Of a stretch of 64,000 bases of DNA, positions 11,388 to 23,138 are shown piece after piece. Each line of letters begins with the position of its first letter. Within the stretch, counting starts at the first letter, position 1. Under the pieces are notes generated by a model. The model was not told the DNA's origin, searched no databases, and saw only the letters and a list, made by a program, of their open reading frames with translations. Location of the stretch: assembly GCA_012845835.1 (NCBI GenBank), contig JABAKD010000011.1, positions 8,928,381 to 8,992,380 of the forward strand, written 5' to 3'. Position numbers and translations under genes: made by a program. This stretch comes from Undaria pinnatifida. Taxonomy: Eukaryota; Sar; Phaeophyceae; Laminariales; Alariaceae.

Positions 11388-12509
11388 TAAATCTTACTAC
11401 GTTGTGTCAACCGCTCTATATCAAGCTATTTACAGTACAAGGTTTGCGTGCGGCTACCGGTCTTCCTTCCCGGCCGAACGGACGAGCCTAATAGGCTGTT
11501 GTTATTGGTGGTCATTTAGCCTCCCTTTCGATGCGCGGCGGGCAGTCATCAAGTACAGTCGCTTTGGGGGTACTAGCATCTACGTTGCTACATTCACAAG
11601 TGAAAGAGTAGTAGCCACGAAGTTATCTATCATGCAAGAAAAACGTATACCCGGTATATGATACCCATGGGCGAGGCCGTATCTTAAGAGCTGTTTCCAG
11701 GTCTTATGCCAGATGTACCACCGTAAGAGCAAATCTTATGTCTCAATTATTATTTCCTTTCCTTTTGGGAGTGCCGCATATCTCACATCTGCACATTATC
11801 GCCTATACGACGTGCCGATATATATGCATTGCCTATTTTGGGCAAAAGAAGAGACGACGAGCTTGGACAAATGTATTGAGATCACAGTCGAGGTGCCGTT
11901 CCAGTGTGTTCCTTGCGGCGGATAATTGATGTTTCGAATACCTCGCCCAAAGGTGCGAGGTCGGCCGGTTGAACGATCGACGTTCAACTCCGAATCACGG
12001 AGGAAACAGGAGGAATGAAGCAAAAGGGGCAGGTTTCATCGGGACGGGTTGAAACGTTCGAGCAAAAGGTAAAAAACATATCCATGTAGGTCGATACGGC
12101 AAAAAGAGAACATATACGTTATTTCCATTGTCGGAACAGTAGCCTTTGGGGAGAAGGGCATTGCAGTCATCTGTTTCCTCGACGGGTGGCGTTGGCGGCC
12201 TGTACGGACCCAGCGTGTACGGGAGTGCACCCACGCCAGCCGCTGCAGCAGCAGAAAACGGCAAGAGGGATATCAAGTATTTCTAAGCCTTGCCATCCCC
12301 GACAAGCCATGCTGCGGTATCATATCAAGGGCGCGTGTTCCAAAGGCCTTTCGTTTCTAACATCACGAGGGAGTCCCTATACCTCACCCTATCAACCATT
12401 GCGAGAACATGACTACACCAAGGCTACGGCAGGTGGGGTACCACCGATTTCACTACCGGGTTTAACGCCTTCACCACACTGGAAACCCTAGTGGAGGACA
12501 AATTTACTT
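11388..12509. other. Gene-free stretch
   Basis: Several short open frames on both strands, none convincing. No repeats recognised. Confidence 0.35.
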
Positions 12510-12740
12510 GAAGTAAGTATAGGCAGGGGTTTTGGGGGCTCTACAGGGGTTAAGCCACTCACACGAGTCACTCTGTACCTCACTGATTACAAAAATACTT
12601 TCGGGGGGGGGGGGGGGGCGGGGGGGGGGCGCAGCGTAGCGTACCATTCCATGTTGCGGATTCATACCGCCCAATTATATCGGTACGAAAGTTTATGACC
12701 GCCAAGGAAAAAGGGGGGTTACTCGCGCGAGTGACCTCTA
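12510..12740 (-). mobile_element. Family B element, inverted, with a poly-G insertion
   Basis: Palindromes ACTCACACGAGTCA (near 12557) and GGTTACTCGCGCGAGTGACC (12717-12736) flank the reversed core: GCAGCGTAGCGTACCATTCC, GCGGATTCATA and TTATGACCGCCAAGG. A G-run of about 25 bases (12603-12629) interrupts it. Confidence 0.6.
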
Positions 12741-13235
12741 TAGCCACTGCGAAACACGCCCCCAAAAGTAAAGTATATGTTGGTTTATGCCTGCGCACAA
12801 GTCTGATGTATGAATCTACGGAGATGGTAGAGTAGAACAATTGATATGATTGGCGGTCCCAATCTTCGATATGTTCGAGTTGAGCCCCCTTTGGCTCAGT
12901 GTACTGTTGCTGACTCTTGTAGTTGTCTTTGGGCGTGCATGGTCAGAGTGCTCCTTCCTTCGTCGGCAGAGAGAACGATAAGATATACCTGGTGTACTTG
13001 TACCTGTTTTACGACTGCTTCCGAGGGCCCATCGACGGCTCCCACCTTGGCATGCTCCACCACCTGATGACCTAGGCAACCCCGTGTACGAGGGTACTCC
13101 AATAAAGCAAACCCCTACAGCAGTAGCTTTGGCCTGCTGTACACGTAAAAACCAGACAAACAATCCCGTTAGCCTATGTAGGCGCAGCAGTAAAAAAACA
13201 AGAATGCCTGCAATGCCTGCGATACGACACGAGTC
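12741..13235. other. Gene-free stretch
   Basis: No supportable gene. Two opposing open frames (73 and 115 codons) overlap without recognisable content. Confidence 0.35.
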
Positions 13236-13511
13236 GTTCTACGGTAACGCCCCCCCAACACACTTTTCTTTTACGAAATCGCCGGTTTTTGAAACCATCT
13301 CCCGGTCGTACCTCCCGCAATACGGTGCCCCTTGCCACGCCGGCGCCGTCATGGTTCGATAGACCTTTCTTTGCAACCGATGAAACATGTGGAGACTACT
13401 TTTTAATGGCGGTCTTCCTCGTGTCGAGCAGCCATGATGATGATGATGATGATGACACGTTCGTTGAAGAAAATCGCTGGTTTGGGAGGGGGCTATCGTA
13501 GTAAGAATCAG
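13236..13511 (-). mobile_element. Family A MITE-like element
   Basis: Terminal inverted repeats GTTCTACGGTAACGCCCCCC (left) and GGGAGGGGGCTATCGTAGTA (right). Internal reversed landmarks: AAATCGCCGGTTTTTGAAACC, CTTGCCACGCCG, CCTCGTGTCGAGCAGCCATG and TTCGTTGAAGAAAATCGCTGG. Contains a (GAT)n tract at 13434-13455. Related copies are at 19444, 35160 and 42198. Confidence 0.75.
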
Positions 13512-14566
13512 TCACACGCAAAAAAAGACTGGCCCAACTCTACCTCCAAAAGATGTCCAGTAGAGGAAGCTTGGTGCGGTTAGATCCAATCTCAGCACCA
13601 TGTGTATGCGTGCTCGTCCCAGTACTCGTCTCGGTGTGCCCCTTTGCCTGTGTGGCATGTCTGGCTGGTTTGTTTGGGCCTTTTCGCGTCGTCTTCGTGT
13701 GGCTGGTTTACCCTGATCTTCCTCACCGTTGTGGAGATGGCGTCATGAACGGCTGGTACGATACAGCAGAGTAATGAGTGATGGCTGATTCTGGCTGGTC
13801 CTGGTATGTTGGGGGGGTTATAGTCATCACTGTTTACTTTGCAGCTGAACTCATAAGAATGTTTTGACCGTTAGCAACGCGGTGGACAAGCCGCGGTCAT
13901 ATCTTAGGTGTTCCCTTCTGCCTCCCCGGTACGTGCCCTCTTTTATATCGCACACATTGTTCAGCGTTCCCGCTTTTCAGCTCTTAACGCGTTCGTCACG
14001 TTTGCAACGATATTGTCTAGCTTACGCCCTTGCGCTTTCCAGAGGCCAATTGTTTACGTCCCTACGAGCACGAGCATGCACTCGGGAGGACTCGAACCGG
14101 CACCATTGACTTTAATGTATTATTGGGTATAAGCTGGTTTGAGGAGCCTCGTCGGTCATACAAAATATGGGTTTAGACTTGCCCTCGCTACCGCATGTTG
14201 CATGAGTCCTCTGGTCCGGCGATCTCTCTTGCGAACACGTGTACACGGCCTTTGCGTATCCCAGTAAAGTGGAACGGCACAAGTTTCAAACGTTCTCATG
14301 GAAATATATACTTTGACTATATGTGTGGTAAGGGCACGCAGCCGAACACCGTTCCGAACAGCGTCAAGTCGTCAAGGCGTTTGTTTTGTTTGTGCGCGCG
14401 CTCTTCGATTTGCCGAAGAGGTTCAATAATTTCCGTATTAAATGCCCGTAACACGCTCCTGGTACTTTCATTGCGCGGCGTTCGTCTGTGTTGCCTGGCG
14501 TCCACTTTCACTGTTTATACAATAGATATTCCTCAAACATGTCTATAAAAAATACGAAAAAAAAGC
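13512..14566. other. Gene-free stretch
   Basis: Open frames up to 117 codons without recognisable domains. A T-arm-like motif near 14085 on the minus strand fails base pairing (see rejected items). Confidence 0.35.
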
Positions 14567-14680
14567 CATCCCACGGTAGGGATGCAGCAAAAAATTCCAA
14601 GAATTTTCTGAGCTCTGAGCACGAGGTGAGCTCAAGATTTTTCCTCACCCGAAACACGCCTTCGAAGGCATTCGTCCTCG
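14567..14680 (-). mobile_element. Family E element, partial copy
   Basis: CCCACGGTAGGGATG is followed by AAGAATTTTCTGAG, GAGCTC, TTTTTCCTCACCCGAA and CCTTCGAAGGCATTCG. This is the reverse complement of the right half of the element at 32064-32337. Confidence 0.6.
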
Positions 14681-15041
14681 CAACTCGACCAACGTTTCTA
14701 TTCCCTAGTGCTCCAACAAAATATATACACACTCCGTGAAATTACTTGACTAATGACCCACCGGTAGTTCCTCGCTTGAGGAGCACAACGGGCCAGATAT
14801 ACTTTTTTTTTGCTCTAAAAGTGCACCCCGTACCGCAGGATGTCTACTATATAATATATATATATGTTCTGTGCGCAGAATGTGTGTTTGGGCATGGACA
14901 GCTCGACGAGGGCGATTGGCACCCTCCAAATAGATACACAACACGCCAACGATACACCGCGTAATGCTTTGAGCGACTAGTGAGCCGCGCCCGTCCTGCA
15001 TATTAATATGGTCTACCCCAAAAGCTACTTTCCGCGTACAT
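14681..15041. other. Upstream region of the membrane-protein ORF
   Basis: Contains AT-rich runs (ATATAATATATATATATG near 14851-14868 and TATTAATAT at 15001-15009, about 40 bp before the ATG). These could serve as core promoter sequence, but nothing here is decisive. Confidence 0.3.
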
Positions 15042-16151
15042 ATGTTCACGTTGCCTTTCGCCGGATTTCGTTGTTGCCGATCTTGCCAAGCAGGTGGAAA
15101 CCCCAGTCGGGTTTTCCCGGTCGAGGGGGAAACCGCCAAATCTCAATCATCTCGTACAGCACCGACCTACCATGATAGCGTGCAGCACTCTACCTACAAC
15201 GCAGATGGCGCGGATCAATATCCAAATAACGAGGAGGGTGTAACTAGCCATGGTGGTGCCGCGGAATTAGCAAAAGCTTCTGTTCACGGTTCGGAGATCG
15301 AAATGAGATACGACGCCTTCGTCTGGGTGGATTTTCTACGCAAGAAATGGGTCTTGTTTTTCTTGGGAAACATTATTTCTGCGGCAGTTGTCGTCTGCGA
15401 GCTATTCCGAGTGGACAGCTGCTTCGATGACGTGACGGAGCGCCGAGTAGCCGGTACGATTGGAATAACACGAGATATCGAGGCATCTTTGCGCTTTCTA
15501 GTGATAGCTATACTCGTTTTTGGCCTGGTTACCGAGATGGCCGTTGCCGTTGTACTGTCCTGCGTGTATCGGTCACCCCTGGATATCAAATCCATGATCA
15601 AGATCACCCCCGGTGATATTCGAGGCTGTGAGACGTCCGTCGTTGTTAATCTACTGGCACCATTTTCGTGGGGTATCATATACACGTGCGGTAGCTTTGT
15701 CTCCCTCCAGCTCGATACCTTCTCGTCGTGCGGAGGTCAAGCCGGTTCGGGGCTAAGCATGTACCTCCTGATCTCCGGATGGGGCATGCTAGTAGTCGGC
15801 CTAGGAATGCTCGGGCTTTCCGCGTACCTACTAGTATTCATTTTCTCGTGTTGTCCGACCGTTGGCTCTCGCACCAAAAAGTGTTGCGTGGCAGAGAGGA
15901 GAATGTACGGTCGTCGAATCTTCTCAAACGCTGCGCTTCTTGCCTTGTTTTGGAAGGCGCAGGGCGCGGTGTGGTTGTATCGAACGGGGGGTGTAGGTCT
16001 GCGCGTGCTCGTTCTTCTGGTTGTGCTTGGAGTTGTCGGGGGAGGATTCGCCGCGGTAGGTAGCAGGGCCCCTCCGGCGACGACGCGGAAGACTTCAAGC
16101 GATCCATCCTTAGTTCCGACCCAAGCGCCGAACGCTACTGACAGTATTTAA
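15042..16151 (+). CDS. Hypothetical multi-pass membrane protein (369 aa)
   Basis: An intact ATG-to-TAA single-exon frame, the best free-standing gene in the window. The first ~87 residues are hydrophilic with a Cys pair (CCRSC, 11-15) and no obvious signal peptide. Hydrophobic segments follow at about 102-123, 150-176, 198-222, 240-271 and 318-341, which suggests four to five membrane spans. A Cys-rich patch at 270-282 (CCPTVGSRTKKCC) follows the fourth span and is probably cytoplasmic. The tail (342-369) is Pro/Thr/Ser-rich. Met88 is an alternative start just before the membrane part. The base before -2 of the first ATG is not a purine, so the initiation context is weak. I do not recognise the family and assign no function. 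Neighbours are repeats, so genomic context gives no clue. Confidence 0.65.
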   Translation: MFTLPFAGFRCCRSCQAGGNPSRVFPVEGETAKSQSSRTAPTYHDSVQHSTYNADGADQYPNNEEGVTSHGGAAELAKASVHGSEIEMRYDAFVWVDFLRKKWVLFFLGNIISAAVVVCELFRVDSCFDDVTERRVAGTIGITRDIEASLRFLVIAILVFGLVTEMAVAVVLSCVYRSPLDIKSMIKITPGDIRGCETSVVVNLLAPFSWGIIYTCGSFVSLQLDTFSSCGGQAGSGLSMYLLISGWGMLVVGLGMLGLSAYLLVFIFSCCPTVGSRTKKCCVAERRMYGRRIFSNAALLALFWKAQGAVWLYRTGGVGLRVLVLLVVLGVVGGGFAAVGSRAPPATTRKTSSDPSLVPTQAPNATDSI

Positions 16152-16591
16152 CCAGTAGCGCACGAGCGGCTTAGATGTCTGTGCTGTGAGACGTTAGCTT
16201 TCACTCCAGTGTTAGTCTACTTGAACCTCTACAGCCACCTACTGCGTGCTCTACTGCCCAAGGGCAGTCGGGAAGCAATCGATTAGAGGGAGGGGGGGGG
16301 GGGGTTATATACAACTTTGTCACAGTATCCCACATAAATTCCAAGTGTAGTTTGTCTCCAACAATTAGGGTAAAAGTCGGATAAATCCGTCAAGACCTTG
16401 TTTTAGTAAAGGGATCGGCAGTCCGTACACATGTGGGCCGTTTAGTGGCTCGTGTTTTAAGGCCTGTTGGTTCGACACTTACTTGGTGTGTGGTGAGCAC
16501 TTGGTGTGTGGTGATTTGAAGCGCCAGGGTGAAGAAGGAGGACGGTGTTGTCCGCTTCGTGCGTATCGGCGGCACAGAAGCACGTCAGACT
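16152..16591. other. 3' flank of the membrane-protein ORF
   Basis: Contains a G-run (16292-16304) and a short duplication ACTTGGTGTGTGGTGA (16480-16514, two copies). No gene recognised. Confidence 0.4.
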
Positions 16592-16861
16592 CGTGCGTAC
16601 AGGGTGGGGAGTAGACCTTTTCGTCCGAAATATTTTCTGAACGACGGGGCTCCGTAGCCCCAAAATCGCCGGAAAATAAATAAATAATAGGTCATTTTTT
16701 TGCATGATCCTCGTTGTGTACCTAGGCCGTGTGGGATTTTTCATCCGGTAGCAAGTTTTATTTTTCTCCAAAAAATCAGTTTTCGGGAAAGGTATCAAGC
16801 TCCAAAATGGAGGGGTAGTATTAGAAAAAAAAAGTGATGCGCCTCTATCGTAGCTCGCATC
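16592..16861 (-). mobile_element. Family C MITE-like element
   Basis: Ends CGTGCGTACAGGGTGGGG and CCTCTATCGTAGCTCGCAT. Internal reversed landmarks: CTGAACGACGGGGCTCC, CAAAATCGCCGG, TGTACCTAGGCCGTGTGGG and TTTTTCTCCAAAAAATCAG. A near full-length copy of about 270 bp. Confidence 0.75.
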
Positions 16862-18149
16862 CAAGAAACGTCGGCTCCCTTTTTACCCCTGCTTGTGGGG
16901 CTTACTCACAGCGAAAAAAAGAACACATTGATTTCAAGTAGTCCTGCCCCTATACCTTGTGCGGAGTGCTGAGAGGATTTTAGCGGCATATATATGCGCG
17001 CTGTTCAGATAGTACGGTAGTAGTCGTCAAAAATTCTCTTAACGCTTCGAATTGAGGTGTCATCGATGAAAACGTTTGTTTGGAAGGACTCAAAGATGTA
17101 TCTCGTAGCTGGCGTCTAAAGGGTGTACTAGGTAAGGGCGCTGGGGGAGGGCGCTGATGCGTTGTTTGGCGCTGAGATTGTCATTTTGAAACGCTTCATT
17201 TCATTCGTGTGACTCGCCGTGGATAAGGTTTGTTGCTCAAGGACGGAGCTGCCGTTTCGTCCAAGAATCGCTTCGAACCGTGTAACCTCCGTAAGTTGAG
17301 TAGGCACACCCCCGTGAGGGGTGTTGTTTTACAGTAAAAACTGTTTGCTCTCCGGGTATGTTGCCCATTGCTATCGATTTGTAGGCGGTGATTTATCGAG
17401 GCGGAGGAATATGTTTTACAGTAGTACATGGCAACCCCCCCTCCCCAGCCCCACCCGGCGACCAACATGCGTGTGACGTGAGCCTTGTATTGTCCCAATT
17501 GTATATTAGTCAGCTGTCATGGCAGTGGCGGCCAGCTTTTATTTATTCCTACGCGTGTCGTGTGCAGGGTATCGATTCAAGGACGTCGATTCCGTAGCGC
17601 GCTCCCGTCAGGCCAGTGGAGTGGTCTGCTGTTTCACCTACGAGTAACGCGCGCCGTGAGCTGCTGTTCCGGCTGGTATGCTGGCGATGGCCAGCTGTTA
17701 TGCCGCGAGTGAGAGTGCTATGCGAGCATGTTTGAAGGAAACCCTTCAAGCTAATTTGCGCACCAGCATATCAATGTTGGTTCCAGTCTCGCTCTCCACG
17801 CTTCGCCCACGGGGTTGTGAAGCAGCATTTTTTTGCTCAGTGTGCTTGAATGAAAACAAAACTGTTAGAAGGGAAGGATAACGGACTCGATTGACAGCTG
17901 TCTTTCCGGGAGGGAACGGTCGTTCGTGAGCTCGTCCTGCAATCAAGCGTTCGAAAAAAATGACCCCGGTAGCTATGTGGATAACCATGTTCGTGCCGCT
18001 CGTCGGGAGCCACTATTTCTTTGGTGCGGTTGTTTGGGGAGAGAGCACACTGTTTCCATAGCAGTGCAGTAAGTGGAATGGCTTTGCACAAAACGACATA
18101 TCGCTGTATGTATCGTATAGAAAAGCCGGAAAGGAGGGGCAAACAAACG
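16862..18149. other. Gene-free stretch
   Basis: Overlapping open frames up to 101 codons without recognisable content. No element boundaries seen. Confidence 0.35.
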
Positions 18150-20180
18150 ATTTAGCGGCAACGTACGGAGCACTCGGTGATGAGTAGAGCTCGATATAAT
18201 GGTGAAGGCGAGGAGCGCAGGCCGTAGTGTTGGCGGTGAACGATTTTCGAGGAATATGTGATGCTCTGTCGGCGGGGGGTGGTCTTAAGTGGAACGGAGC
18301 AGAGATGAAGGAAGTCGATTGCTACGGCTATCATATACCATCTAGATAGATCCCTTCTGAATATGATTGTGTGAACTACTGCAGGCTTGCACGTTGGCCG
18401 TATGACAAAGCGTCGTCGACGTTACATAGAGCACCAGCCTAAGAGTAGAGCTCCATGTCTCACGTGAGAAACGCGTGTTGGAGGCGATGGTTTCGGCAAA
18501 CAGAACGATCTTCTGGCAGCGTTTTTTAAACCGGTGGAGCGTGTGGCAGAGAAACTAATTGATTGCAAAGAAGGGCTATTGTGACACATCGTCATCGTAG
18601 ATGGGTTTCTTCTGAATATGTGTGCTTTAGATCCGATATGCACATCCGCTGTACCCAAATGTCTCCGCGACGACGTAATACAGAGAACCCAGACATGAGG
18701 ACAGCTCTATTAAAAGTGAGTGACGACGTAAGCCATGGTGACCAGGGAAAAACGAATGGGGTGATCTCTGTGATACTCTGGCGGGGCTGGTAACCAGCGG
18801 GACTTGACAGAAAACACACCAATCGCTTGCCTCGACTATAATATATTGTAGATAAATACGTTCTGCAAAATTGCATCATGGTCGGGCTGCACATTGACCA
18901 CATTACACCCAAACGCATCCGCATTGTCGAAAAAGAGCACTCGGTAATGAGGAGAGCTCTGCGTATCACCCGCGCGCTAGTAGAGCGAGAAGTGGTAGCG
19001 AAGACAACTTTTTCGATTTACTTTGTGATGCTTCGGCAGATGTTGAACCACCGGAACGTGTGAGAGGGGCCGCTCGATTGTAACGACTGCATCGTAGACG
19101 AATAGATACGACACGATTTGGTCGCATCAAAGCGCTCCAACGGCGTTTTGTTGGACAGCGCCAGAAAATGAGTCGTAGGGCCACTGCAGAAGAGCTAGGA
19201 ACGCAAGGTTTGATGCTCGAGGCAAGGTGGCGGGGGAGTGTGTGGGACTTTCGGCGGACTGGTAATCAAGCAGTAGTACGTGGGAGAAGACGCCAATTAG
19301 CTGTTACGACTGCGACGTAGACGAGTATTATTTGAACAAGCGCACGGTAGCCAAGCTACACATTAGCCGTGCCAGCACACGTGCGGGATAGCATAGCGAG
19401 CACCTGCTACAGAGGCTGCTGTTTGAAGGTTCCCGGCGTTTAACTGATTCTACGACACCCCCCCCCCCTCCCGAAACCAGCGATTATTTTTTGAAAAAAC
19501 GTGTCGTGCCTGGTCAACGCGAGGAAGGATGCTAAGAAGAAAATTTCTTCACATGTATTTTCTTATTTGCAACGGACTATCGACCGATGAAGTCGGGGTG
19601 GCAAGGGACACCGAAGTTTAGGAGGTACGGCCGGGAGCTGGTCTCAGAGCCGGCGATTTTGTTGAAGCAAAGTTGTTTTGGGGGGGGCTACCGTAGAACA
19701 ACTCGTTTTTTGGATTTTTCGGCGTAGCTGACTTTACAAAAGGTGCTCAAAACGTCTGACTTTTGCCCACGCTGTATCATGTCGACGAAACGGGGAGGGT
19801 CCTGTCCACCCTTTTTTGTGGGTAGAGATCTATCAAAAGGAGGGAGCGAAAGACTTTGGTGTTCGAGGAATAACGATTTCGGGTGAACGTGTGAAGCTTT
19901 GGCATGGCTGGAAACCAGTGGAGAACGTGGCAGAGAAGCCGGTCGACTGTAAAACTGCGTTTTAGACAGCTTTATTCTCTATGAAAGTGTATCGTAGATA
20001 TGGTGTGCACAGTAATCGTAACAAAAATGCCTCATCATCGTCTCGGCTAGAACGACGGAGGAACATGAGCCATAGTACCTGGGGTTGAACATTTCAGCCG
20101 TGTCTTTGCTTGGTTGGAAATCAATGGAACGTGGCAGATAAGCTAATCGATTGTAACCGGCAATTTTCATGGGCCGACGT
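18150..20180. repeat. Decayed tandem array (spacing about 250-500 bp)
   Basis: A motif close to GGAACGTGGCAGAGAAGC, then GATTGTAA, then CATCGTAGACGA recurs near 18290, 18535, 19050, 19285, 19915 and 20130. A second motif, GAGCACTCGGTRATGAGKAGAGCTC, recurs near 18168 and 18937. A third, TTCTGAATATG, recurs near 18357 and 18609. The order is loosely kept, so this is an old, diverged tandem array. A family A element is inserted at 19444-19698. Confidence 0.6.
19444..19698 (+). mobile_element. Family A MITE-like element
   Basis: Starts CTGATTCTACGACACCCCC and ends GGGGGGGCTACCGTAGAA. Interior: AACCAGCGATT, GGAAGGATGCTAAGAAGAAAA, GACCGATGAAGTCGGGGTGG, CAAGGGACACC and GGTACGGCCGGGAGCTGG. About 255 bp, no coding. 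Confidence 0.8.
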
Positions 20181-21120
20181 CGGTGGGCCTGCCTGGGGTT
20201 GGGCCGGGCCGGTCCGCTCGAATCGGCCCAGCCCATCGTTTTTTCCATGTGATGGGCTGCGGCCCGGCCCGGCCTGACCCATCAAATGTGCACTTGGTGG
20301 GCCGTGGCCTGACACGACCCATCAAAAATTAAGAGGACTGGCCGCGGCCCAGCCCGGCCCAGCCCATCGAGTGATCGAAGTTTCCCCACCCAGCCCATCA
20401 AGTTTCAATTTTGTCGGCCCGACCGGGTCCATGACATTGGCAGCGCGACTCATGAGGGGCGGGCTCTATCCACGCCGGCATGCCATTTCTGCTGGCCTGC
20501 CCGTGGATTCGAAGAGCCGGCCCACAATGTGTTGTTCCGCTCTAAACGTTTCACGCTGACGTTTTAGTTAATGAGTTAGTTCTACTTTGTAGAGGTTGGA
20601 CACGGGTCGGCCCATGTCTTCGACCGCGAACGCCGGTTGGTTATCGTATGGGCAGGGCGGACTTCGTCTTGTAGTAGTAGTATTTGTGAACTACAGTACA
20701 TACCATTGACCATGGCCCAAGCCGGGCCGTAAAACCTCCTCGACCGTTTCATGGGCAAGGTGGCCGTCGTAATAACCATAGCAGTAAACCACATACTATA
20801 GAACGTGGGCCAGGTCGGCCCGTGAAAACAAATGACGCGCCTCATGGGCTGGGCAGAGTGGCCCGTATAATGCACTTATATATCGTGGGCCGCGACCCGA
20901 CCCGGCGAATCAAAGCCTGGCTTGATGCGTCGTGGCCCGACCCGGTCCGTCAATTTTTTTGAATGCTGGGCCGCGACCCGTCTTGGCCCATCTGCTTCAT
21001 TTTTTCACGACCCGGCCCGGTCCATCAACGTTTAAAAATTCTCGGCACGGACCGGCCCGGCCTATCACGTTTTTTTTTTTTATCTCGACCCGCCCAGCAC
21101 CATCGGTTCATGACAAGCCC
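20160..21120. repeat. Degenerate GGCCCG-rich array
   Basis: Dozens of irregular occurrences of GGCCCGGCCC, GCCCATCAA, GGGCCGNGGCC and TCGGCCCGTG, separated by 15-40 variable bases. The strand bias changes along the array. It is locally very GC-rich against AT-rich spacers. A related but distinct GACCCGACCC array is at 52010-52215. Confidence 0.75.
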
Positions 21121-23138
21121 TGATTGTAGCGACCAAAAAACGTGGACAAATCTGCAGTGAAAAAATGTGCCTTAACAAAGTTTCACATTGTTCGCATCAT
21201 CCGCGACGGGATGGAGAGCAGCCGGTGAAGTGTAGATCTCTAGAAAAATCGATAAACTCGATAAGCTACAGCCGATTTTCCAAATTGAGAATCAATCGCC
21301 TTTCCGATGAGAATGAGGCTGGTCATGGCTAAGGATGCGCTGACTGCACAGCGCACGCTATGGCGCTTATTCGGCCGGGTAGAAGCCGAACCAAGCGAGC
21401 TCAGCGTCGATCAAGGCGAGTACACCTGTCTGCCATGATTTCAATATGAATGACGCGTGTGCGTTGTCTTCCAATGAATGCCTGTCGTACTTCACCCCCT
21501 CCCCTCGCGCACCGGTGCCTCCGTGTCTCCGCATAATACATTAGGTGCACTTCTCGCCTGGTGACGGTGGGGTTGGTGCGGGGGGTGGTGCTGGTGGGAA
21601 CAGCCAGTCGAGCGCTGCCTTGCGAACACTCGTACCGCTTCAGTCTCCAATCACGTAAAGACGTCAGCCACCCGTACAGCCAGGCTATTGTATCCCAAGC
21701 GCGGGACAGCCTGTTAATGCAATAGGAAAACCATGCAATGGATCGATAAAAAAAATCTAACCCCAGCAATGTTTCGAGTTGAAAACAAAGATTTGAATTC
21801 GAGTTTCGAGCGAAGACTATCAATCAAAAGGGGTGATCCACTTCATTTCACTTCAGGAATATAAAAATAAAACACACATGTTCAAATCATGAGAGATAAA
21901 ATTTCGAATGTCTAGGCCAACGAGCAACCCGGAAGAAAAAATAGAAGGAGCACCGAGCAGTGTTTCGACGGCAAGAAACGCTTGTGCATTATTTTTGAAA
22001 AAAAAAGAACATGACGCATCTGGTTCAATGGTGGTATTGGTTTATTCTTTTCCAGCAAGGCTTCCCGCAGGCTCGGTGAAGAGTCAAGTTCCAGCCCCCA
22101 CAAACCACAACCACACCCGCCGGAGCATACGCTGGTCAGCCTCACCGGGAACTCGAGCACAGTTCGTCATCCTTCTCGCCACGTCACACGTCACGTCTCG
22201 TCACGTCTATCGGCTCTGTGTGGCGTGTGCACAGCTGGACAAACAACGCCGCGGTGGTGAGAGACGGTAAGTGGAACGACTGACTGACGCCACCCCCAAA
22301 CTGCACAGCCCCAAAACCGTGCTACCGCAGCTAAGCACCTGGAGGCGACCCGACAGCAGCGGCTGACGGTCACCTCTCTGTCGTCGACGACAACCGCTGA
22401 GTGACCACATGCCTTGCACTAAATTCGGAATTATTGGTTCACTCGAACGTCCTTGTTAATCGCTTTCCTACATACCAGGTATAGACCAAGCTATAGAGTC
22501 CTTGGGCTGGTCGGTTCCACATGGCGGGTTACTTGCGAAATGGCCATTTATTTCTTCTGCAGTTTTCCAGAGTGTTACCCCCTTTCGACCAGCGATACCC
22601 CCGAGATTTCAAGCCAACCACATCCCGCAAGACCAACCTGGAAACCCGAAATCAGCCTTGCAGCTCCAAACTGCATTTCTCGATCGTTTCTTTGCAAGCA
22701 CAGGGCTCGGTGTGGTTATATTGGACTGAAATATTGAGGCTCACCGAATGCATTATTCTTGCGAAATTTGTTCAGTTGTCGGACAGACATTAGCGAAAGT
22801 TGGTATTCCGGCACTAGGACGTATTGCAGGGGCGAACGGGCTCTCTGCCGTAAATTTGGAGCGGAGACAACAAAGGCCGCAGTACGGGGCGGGGAGGGGG
22901 AGGGGGGGGGTGCTCAGTTTGTGCATGGCCATAGTCGTATGACCATAGACCCTCGCATTCCTACAATGCCGGGACGGAGCACGTCGGGTTTTCAACGACC
23001 AGGCAGGCATTGCTTGCAGCAAGTGCGAAGCGCCGTGAGGTGTTCGGCGAGTCGGATGAAGGGTGAGCTGCACCCTCTAGCAAGAATCGCTCGTGAGGCG
23101 GACGTGCCTGATGGATGACAGCTGAGATGGAGCAAGGC
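21121..23138. other. Gene-free stretch with a CACGTC cluster
   Basis: At 22179-22207 the hexamer CACGTC (or CACGTCA) occurs four times in about 30 bp, resembling bZIP/CRE-type sites. The surrounding open frames (up to 140 codons at 21401-21823 minus and 120 codons at 21908-22270 plus) overlap on opposite strands and are not convincing. No gene is supported. Confidence 0.35.

Noticed and set aside
12603-12629. Long G-run as a possible quadruplex regulatory site
   Set aside because: It is a homopolymer expansion inside a B element, not shared by other copies.
14065-14140. Possible tRNA on the minus strand (GGTTCGAGTCC motif near 14085)
   Set aside because: The T-stem would pair GCCGG with CCTCC, leaving two mismatches in five, and no other arm could be found.
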